Source: Atopsyche davidsoni
Taxonomy: Eukaryota > Arthropoda > Insecta > Trichoptera > Hydrobiosidae
Assembly: GCA_022113835.1 (NCBI GenBank)
Contig: JAILWY010000007.1
Coordinates: forward strand, 10,703,001-10,767,000
Reading direction: 5' to 3'
Length of the DNA stretch: 64,000 nucleotides
In this document: in pieces, positions 57,613 to 64,000 of the stretch
Position numbering within the stretch: the first letter of the stretch is position 1
How the letters are laid out: each line of letters opens with the position of its first letter
The notes under the pieces: generated by a model
Told to the model about the DNA's origin: nothing
The model's database searches: none
What the model saw: only the letters and a program-made list of their open reading frames with translations
Program-made: the position numbers and the translations under genes

Positions 57613-59525
57613 AACACTGTCCAATTGTGCGAAGAATCTTTAAACTAAGTAAATTTCTTGGTGGATCTGGATATTGATAACAAAGTCTTCATTGCGTGTT
57701 TGTTGCAAATCTCAAGTTATTTGTCCATATTGTAACTGTGGAAGATTAGCAGAAACCGTATCTAACGAAATGAAATCATCAGGTCAAGAAAATTACATCT
57801 ATCAACTTCTTAATAATAAAAGAACGAGTTAGAGACCTATAGTTAGTAGAAGAACCTTTCAGTTAACACATTTAATTTTAATCAAATTGATTTTATTTTG
57901 AAGACACTAATATGGTTATGTATTTTTCTACATACCAAAACACTATAGCTTTTTGTTATACTTAAGCAGCAGAGAATTTTTAAACTGGGTTTAAGGTTGG
58001 AAAGATGTTTTAGAAAGTGGTGAACTTGGAATATCTTCGTATTTAATATATAACAGATGTAGAACTGTACTGAAAAGTTTAACCTACAAAAAACCATTAA
58101 CATCATTTTTGAGTGTGTTTCTGAATTGATAATAAATTCACTCTCATTACCTTCTTAATAACACCGTTTAAAATCACTAAGACCTCAATTCACTGCTTTT
58201 AATGTATACTGTTACAATTAAATTTAAAGCAGCTTTACCTTATTACACATATAATTATAATAAAGCTATTTGTTTATTCGCATGTAACGGTAACAGTGAC
58301 ATTGTTAAGGACCCTGTCTACCTACAGCAAAATTTGAAGATTTTTAAGATTTAAAATTTAAGTTTGTATGTTTAAATTTCAAATATATGCCACGCCACTG
58401 CCATTTAGTAATTTATTTTATTGGTTTATACATAACGTATTTAATATGTGTATTTTTTTTAAATGCCTCTACTGTGTTATTTTGTAAGTCAGTCATGATA
58501 TTTAGTTTCTTGTATATCTTTTATCTTCTTTATCAGGCAATTATTTCGAAACCGAGAGAGCCGAGTCCAAGGGCCTTTCCTTTCGAGTCCTCATTTTCGG
58601 CATTAATCACGTCATAACCTTTACAATAACTCGGCTTATCTCTTTAATTGCACACGTGGGGAGACCGCTGAGTGCGTGTCCACTTCCCAGAGACGTAATT
58701 ATTGTTCCTCACGACTCAAAGAGCACGGGTCGTGAAGGGAACCCGCGAAGGTCACGGGGACCCTGTTGGGTTTACCGCACACCTATTCTTACCTGTTGAG
58801 GCAATCGTCAAGTAACGAACACGGGAACTGAAGAGAAATTATCATTCGTCGCCTGCAATCATTCCTTCAACCGAAATCAGCAAATCAGCGGTTCGATTAC
58901 AACATTTTAATATTAAAAAGTTGAGCCTGAAGTATTTTAAAAAATAAGTATCCTGTACATCAAAAGATCTTTGTGCGTTATGATACCTCAAGGGATATTT
59001 GAAGATGGCAGCAGTACTGAGACTGAAGCGTCGCATGGTAAGATGCAGTATTCTCCCAGGTAACTGTGCTAGCTGCTAGACCACGGGGCCGTTACGGCGC
59101 TGTGCTCTGTGGTCAAGTATGTCTCACATCACTTTCTATCTACCGCTAGAGCACACTCAGGTGTGCGTATAGAGCTCAGTTCTAATTATAGGAGCACTTG
59201 CGTTTGTGTAAACTATCTCATTCGTGGATTTTCATTTTTACGCTAAGATCTCCATACTCACGGTATCACCTGAAACTCAGAGACTAATGACATATCTAGG
59301 TCAAAAATAATTTAATAGAAAAGGTTTATTTGCATGAGTATATAGTCGCTAATATATTTCTGTAAAAATAATCAAATTGAATAATCCAAATTATCAAAAG
59401 CATCATTTGTTTGTCTAATAAAAAACATGATTTTTGAGATATCGTGTATAAATAAATATGACTCGTGCTTTACTGAACGCAGAAATATGGCACATCGGTT
59501 CCGCTCTTAGATTTTTAAATTCTCA
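57613..59525. other. Intergenic: no gene seen
   Basis: A CpG-richer stretch at 58650-58790 and a reversed tRNA-like fragment near 59060-59100 (minus: gtggtctagcagctagcaca) are the only structures seen. Confidence 0.35.
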
Positions 59526-59526
59526 C

Positions 59527-59612
59527 TCACGTGTAGTGACACAGTAGTTCAATTGGATCGAACACCGGGGAGTGATGGTTTGAAGATCACTTGTGTAGTG
59601 ATATTTTTTTCT
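59527..59612 (+). repeat. tRNA-derived SINE-like head
   Basis: cacagtagttcaattggatc (A-box like) then gtgatggtttgaagatcact (B-box like), followed by a T-run. Diverged. Confidence 0.4.
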
Positions 59613-62610
59613 TGTCGTGTCATGCGTATATCGATTTCCTTAAAACATATTGCCTTCACAATGACCTGGATGATTATAGAAGCATTAATAATTAATTTAC
59701 ATAATTAATATAAAGCAAATAAAAATATTTTATAAATCACCATTTTTCACCCTTTGACTTTATTTTCAAAATTTTAAAAGATTATATCAGTAGCAGGAAG
59801 CAGCATAAATATGAAGAGCAAGGGTCCGAATCCCGGTTGAGATCAGCATTTTGAGAGTGGAAATGCCGTACTTCTCGCAAACGGGACCTCGTTAAGTCCC
59901 AGTGCATTCCGGGGTAGTGATTTCTCTTTTAGTAGAGTTTTTGCGACGGTCATCAATCACCGAGAAGCGATGATGATGATTCCGTATACAGCCAAGCACT
60001 TATAGCACTATAAGCTCGTACCGCGTTATATGGAAACATGGAAATAGGTAAATACATATAAATTTGGTTTGTTTATTTAAATTGATATTTTAGTTGTTGT
60101 AGGAAATAGTTTTTATTAAAAACGATTTAAAATTGAGTAATTTGATATTAAACGCATTTAGCGTTTTTGAGTGGCGAAACTTTTCTTCTTTTGCTAGGCC
60201 AAAGGATTTCCTCACTGATTTTCAAACGTAGCTTTTTTATCGATCCTCTTTATACACTGTCTATTTAATATCTGATGTTATCATTTTTTTCACTAAAAGG
60301 CGATTCCCTATTAATTTAAACCGAAAAAAGTTAACACAGTAGATTATTCTTGGGCCAATTTAGTTTATGAAATTTCGTTGAATGAAAACCGTGTTATAAG
60401 AGAACCGTGTTATGAGAGGTTTTATTACTCTGCTTGTTCTGTTCGTGAGAAAATAGCACAGAAAATTCACGGGTTAAGACAATAAAATTAACATTTTACA
60501 TCCTGTTGGATATATCGTACGTTATACATATAATTCATTTTCGTAATTAAAGGGTTATTAAAATTCCAGATTGGTTGACATTTATATTTGGATAATTTGC
60601 TCTAGTAGGGGACCGAAAGCGGGAGATAGTACTTCTAAATTTTTCTCGACTCTGATGTCTCCCACTTCTGTAAACACAAAGAGAAAATGGATATATTTTA
60701 TTAAAAGCTGAACCGCGCTTAGTTTTCAAATTGATCCGACGTTTCGGCTCCATGTTATGGTTATTTTTTATACTCCGGAAAATTTTTACGAGGCTAAGCA
60801 ACAGAAGAATTTACCAATTACTTGCGGTTATCAAACCTGCGAAAATGTAAAAAAAAAGCAACTGAACTAATTGTGTAAAATGATAAAATTAATTTTGAGT
60901 TTCAATTTAAGTAATTCATGCCAATAACTCTTCAGCACCGCAATTTCACTTCACAATAATGTTTCATTGAATTGTGCGTAGACGCATTTATCAATTCATT
61001 AATTCACAATCAAATTGATCACAAAGTAAGGCTGGTGTTTAGTTTATGATATAAAAAGTGTGGTGTTTTAAATAATGCAGACTAATTACGCGTGCAAGTG
61101 GTCGTCTACAATAACTATTTAATGTTTATTTAAAAACTATTATTACTCACGGGGGCACGTTGGAGTGTAATTACTCAAAAAATAATAAATCTCGATTTCT
61201 CAATCACGACTTCCCCTTTATAAGTCGCATCCACCTAAATAGCTTAGTTCTGGATTAAGATAAGAATGTCAATATTAATAATGGAAAAGAGACGAAAAAA
61301 CTGACCATTATTTATGGACGTTCTTGTAAAGAGGTGAGTGCATAAATTTCATTACAATTTGGTAGTTGGCAGAGTAGATTTAATTTTTTTTATGAGAGAG
61401 AATGTTTTTTTCTAGTGTTTGTACGGCAGTTAGAAACACGTCAAACATAATCAAAAGATTATTCGCTGCGACCTAAAATCAATACTAAATTATTAATATA
61501 ATTAATGATCGCAGTATTGGCAGTCATTTTCATAAAGTACAGGGTTGCATGTCCCTGGATTTTACTTGTCCTAAAGCACCGATAAAAAATTTCACGATGG
61601 GCTTGACTTCGTCCAGAGATACAAAATGTGGCCTGCTTTAATTATATTTTATACAAAGTATAGAATCGGCAGGTGAAACATATGGTCCTAATTAATTAAA
61701 TTATATTTTTTAATTAAATAACCGGCATGATTTTTTTTCGCTTAGAAGATTACCGAACGACTTCTGTTATGTTATGGTAGTAGAGTTCGTATCACCCTTG
61801 CATTCTCCATGCGGAGATGTTGCTAGGCCAAAGCATTTTAAGATATAATTTATTGATCGTACCAATTTCACATTAACATACATCAGTTTATCTAAATATG
61901 CATTCAAAAGATCAACTTTATTGTTTCGCTAGTTGGATCCGTGCGTTTCGGTTAACATGTAGATATATTATCGTAGAATGCAAAGGAGGTCAACAGATTA
62001 AATAAAAAAGTTGTGTTTTACCGGGATTTAACATAATAGTTTCTAACAGCGGAAGATGTTGAAAAGTTTACGAGATTTATGCATGAAATCATCGATAAAC
62101 AGGCAATCTACGGATTTACGCCTAGACTGATAAAATATTAAAAAATGCCTATGATGAGGTGAGTTTTTATTTTAAAATTCAATGACATTGAGAATATTTC
62201 ATAGATGGCACTTTATAAAATTGGTAAATATTATTTATTATTTTATTAACATTTTTCACATAAAGCATGGAAATGCAAAATTTTAAATGACGTTTGTATA
62301 TTGCATTGAAATTCCGAACTAATGAAAATTTGATTTAATACATACATATTATTAAAAGGTTGCACTTATTAATTGCATAATGATAAGCATTACAAGCTTA
62401 TAATATAATAATCAGAAGACACGTCTGCGGCATTCGCGGCCACGGGTTGCGGATGCCTGCCCGAGTAAGCGAAAGTCTCGGCGGCGGCTTTTGAACATTC
62501 CGCCCGACAGGTGAAATTGTGGATGCGTGCGGCCAGGGGCGCCCAACCGTTGGGACGCAATTTTATTCAATATTATTATTTTCAACAAAACGATCTCTGC
62601 CCCAGTAATA
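59613..62610. other. Intergenic: no gene seen
   Basis: A further SINE-like word pair lies near 59800-59850 (agggtccgaatcccggttga). A GC-rich patch occurs at 62430-62560. The minus frame 60547-60801 has no recognisable product. Confidence 0.35.
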
Positions 62611-63157
62611 CAGTGTGTCCAAAAAGAGTATCGGATATTTGTTAGTTCAGTAAAACAAAAACTACTAGTAATTAAGTGTTTTTTTTATTGTTGATTATAA
62701 GAATACAAAATTAAAAATTATTTCGAAAAGATGATGTTATCCAAATGGTGAGCGTTACGCGCTGCTGCACTCTTCTAATCTGGAACGAAGATAGCTGATA
62801 ACACGCTGACACATAGCCCTCGATATTGCTGCCATTTCTGACCTGATGTTTTGTTTCAATTCAATTCGTCGGATTATTCTCATAAACCCTACTTTTAAGG
62901 CACCCCTATACGAAATTGCCAAGAAGGCTAAGGTCGAGGCTTCTGGGAGGCCAGTTGATGTTACCTCTACGTAAATTAACCTTATTAGGGAATAATTCGT
63001 TACCAGCTTCAATTGATTGATTGGACGTATGGCAAGTGGTCTTGTTGGAACCACGTGAAACCTTGAATCTCCTGCAACTTTGGGCCCAAACATTTTCGCA
63101 GCTTATCGCAATAACGGTCACTATTCACATTCACCCGATACTCTTTTTGAATACCCT
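62611..63157 (-). mobile_element. Decayed mariner/Tc1-type element with terminal inverted repeats
   Basis: Ends cagtgtgtccaaaaagagta(tcgg) at 62611-62634 and its imperfect inverse at 63135-63157. The left end follows TA. On the minus strand, transposase pieces appear in three frames in order: WFQQDHLPYVQSIN (second catalytic Asp region), INWPPRSLDLSLLGNFV (third acidic region), then VYEVTSTG... replaced by an ELKQNIRSEMAAISRAMCQR C-terminal segment. At 547 bases with frameshifts and no N-terminal half it is inactive. Confidence 0.7.
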
Positions 63158-63199
63158 AAATATAAGATGCTTTGGACGGGTCTCTAGCTGCGTAGCTAC

Positions 63200-63560
63200 T
63201 ATGGCGTATTGCTTAGACACTGCTGGACATGCAGGGGTGGGTGCTATTTGTATTTGCTCGCATTTAGCCAAGCAAGCCGCATGATTTGGGTCGCGTCCCG
63301 CAGGTTGGCAGCCGCTGGGTGCGAGTGGGTGCCATTCATGAGCTGCACGTGTCCGGCGGCGCTTCTCGCGTCCGAGGCGGTGTGCTCGGCCCTTATCTCG
63401 GGTCGCATTTCCCGCATTCCTTCAGTAAAATCTCACTCGCCCGTATTGGCCGGTTTTTTGCGCACAAAATAAACAGTCCGCGGTATAATGAGGCCTACGG
63501 TATTTTTTTGCGCTCGCTCGCAACTGTAGCGGTATGGGTCTCGGCGCACTTGAATATTTA
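63200..63560. other. CpG-rich block, unassigned
   Basis: About 360 bases with high G+C and many CpG and GCG words, open in two plus frames (63209-63472, 63286-63567) that do not resemble a known protein. It may be a promoter-type block for a gene beyond the window, or a repeat. Confidence 0.3.
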
Positions 63561-63574
63561 CGATTAAACTATAT

Positions 63575-63655
63575 ATCGAGTATTTTATTTAAAATTTTAA
63601 AATGGAATATCACCAAGTACTCTCTATTAAAAAAATATTGAATATGTAATATCTG
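63575..63655 (+). repeat. Family C repeat fragment
   Basis: atcgagtattttatttaaaa, ttttaaaatggaatatcacc and aagtactctctattaaaaaa match the arm and tail at 52.3 kb with changes. Confidence 0.6.
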
Positions 63656-63667
63656 GAGTATCAGTTT

Positions 63668-63775
63668 TCTTCATCAAGTGTCTCTCCTCAGAGGAGGTTG
63701 GCGACAATTTCACTGAGCATATGTTCATGGTTTTTTGAGATCCACGAGTCCTTCTACACCGCAGTTTTGTATTGG
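63668..63775 (+). repeat. Interspersed repeat family B, copy 9
   Basis: cttcatcaagtgtctctcct, cagaggaggttggcgacaat, ttcactgagcatatgttcat and ccttctacaccgcagttttg match the family consensus. Confidence 0.65.
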
Positions 63776-63929
63776 AATATTTTAGTGAGTATCTATGGAC
63801 ACACGTAATATTAAAACTACCAAGGTTTTATTATTATTTAAAATTTAAATATTTTAAAAATATTTTTGTGACTGTATAATCAATAAAATATTTAAAGCGA
63901 CAATGACAATTCGTTTGATAAAATAAAAC

Positions 63930-64000
63930 ATATTTTACTGTAAAAAATATTAAAATGGGATTCCCCGAGTATTTTCTGTCAAAACTATTGAATACATTAT
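63930..64000 (+). repeat. Family C repeat fragment, at window end
   Basis: aatattaaaatgggattccc, then ttttctgtcaaaactattg matches the tail of the family. It may continue beyond the window. Confidence 0.55.

Noticed and set aside
63209..63567. Two overlapping plus frames in the CpG-rich block
   Set aside because: Composition alone keeps them open; no similarity to known proteins and no splice context.

Overview
This window is AT-rich nuclear DNA from an insect or close arthropod relative. The support is long repeat-filled introns, TTAGGTT/AGGTTAGGTT-type words, tRNA-derived SINEs, mariner/Tc1 and Helitron fragments, and two spliced secretory-protein genes of insect type. I cannot name the order or species.

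Only two protein genes can be supported, both on the + strand. Gene 1 (641-15090, five exons with coding sequence) encodes a secreted protein of 608 residues. Its ATG is the last three bases of exon 1. The exons are ..643, 895-2084, 2247-2354, 11342-11566 and 14790-15090, and all splice phases agree. Gene 2 (44177 to about 47268 plus an unresolved last exon) encodes a secreted protein of about 1031 residues in one large exon. The two share a layout: signal peptide, long variable low-complexity region, hydrophobic segment, basic cleavage-like site followed by Ser-Ala-Asp, and a C-terminal cysteine motif CX5C-X13-MEK. A phase-2 donor falls exactly seven codons after the MEK in both. I read them as diverged paralogues of an uncharacterised extracellular insect family. 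This pair is the main biological result.

Everything else is introns and intergenic DNA. Intron 3 of gene 1 (9 kb) holds a Penelope-like fragment, a decayed mariner/Tc1 transposase, a short non-autonomous Helitron and SINE-like repeats. Intron 4 holds a strong G-quadruplex motif. The 29 kb between the genes and the 16 kb after gene 2 contain SINE copies (some as head-to-head palindromes), about nine copies of one short interspersed repeat, Penelope-like fold-back insertions with target duplications, a 165-bp tandem duplication, a C-rich tandem array, GC-rich blocks that may be regulatory, and a second decayed mariner with terminal inverted repeats. Most short open frames here are chance frames or repeat sequence and are not annotated as genes.

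The genes show no operon-like relation. Their link is common descent and a likely common extracellular role. No canonical tRNA, rRNA or CRISPR is visible.
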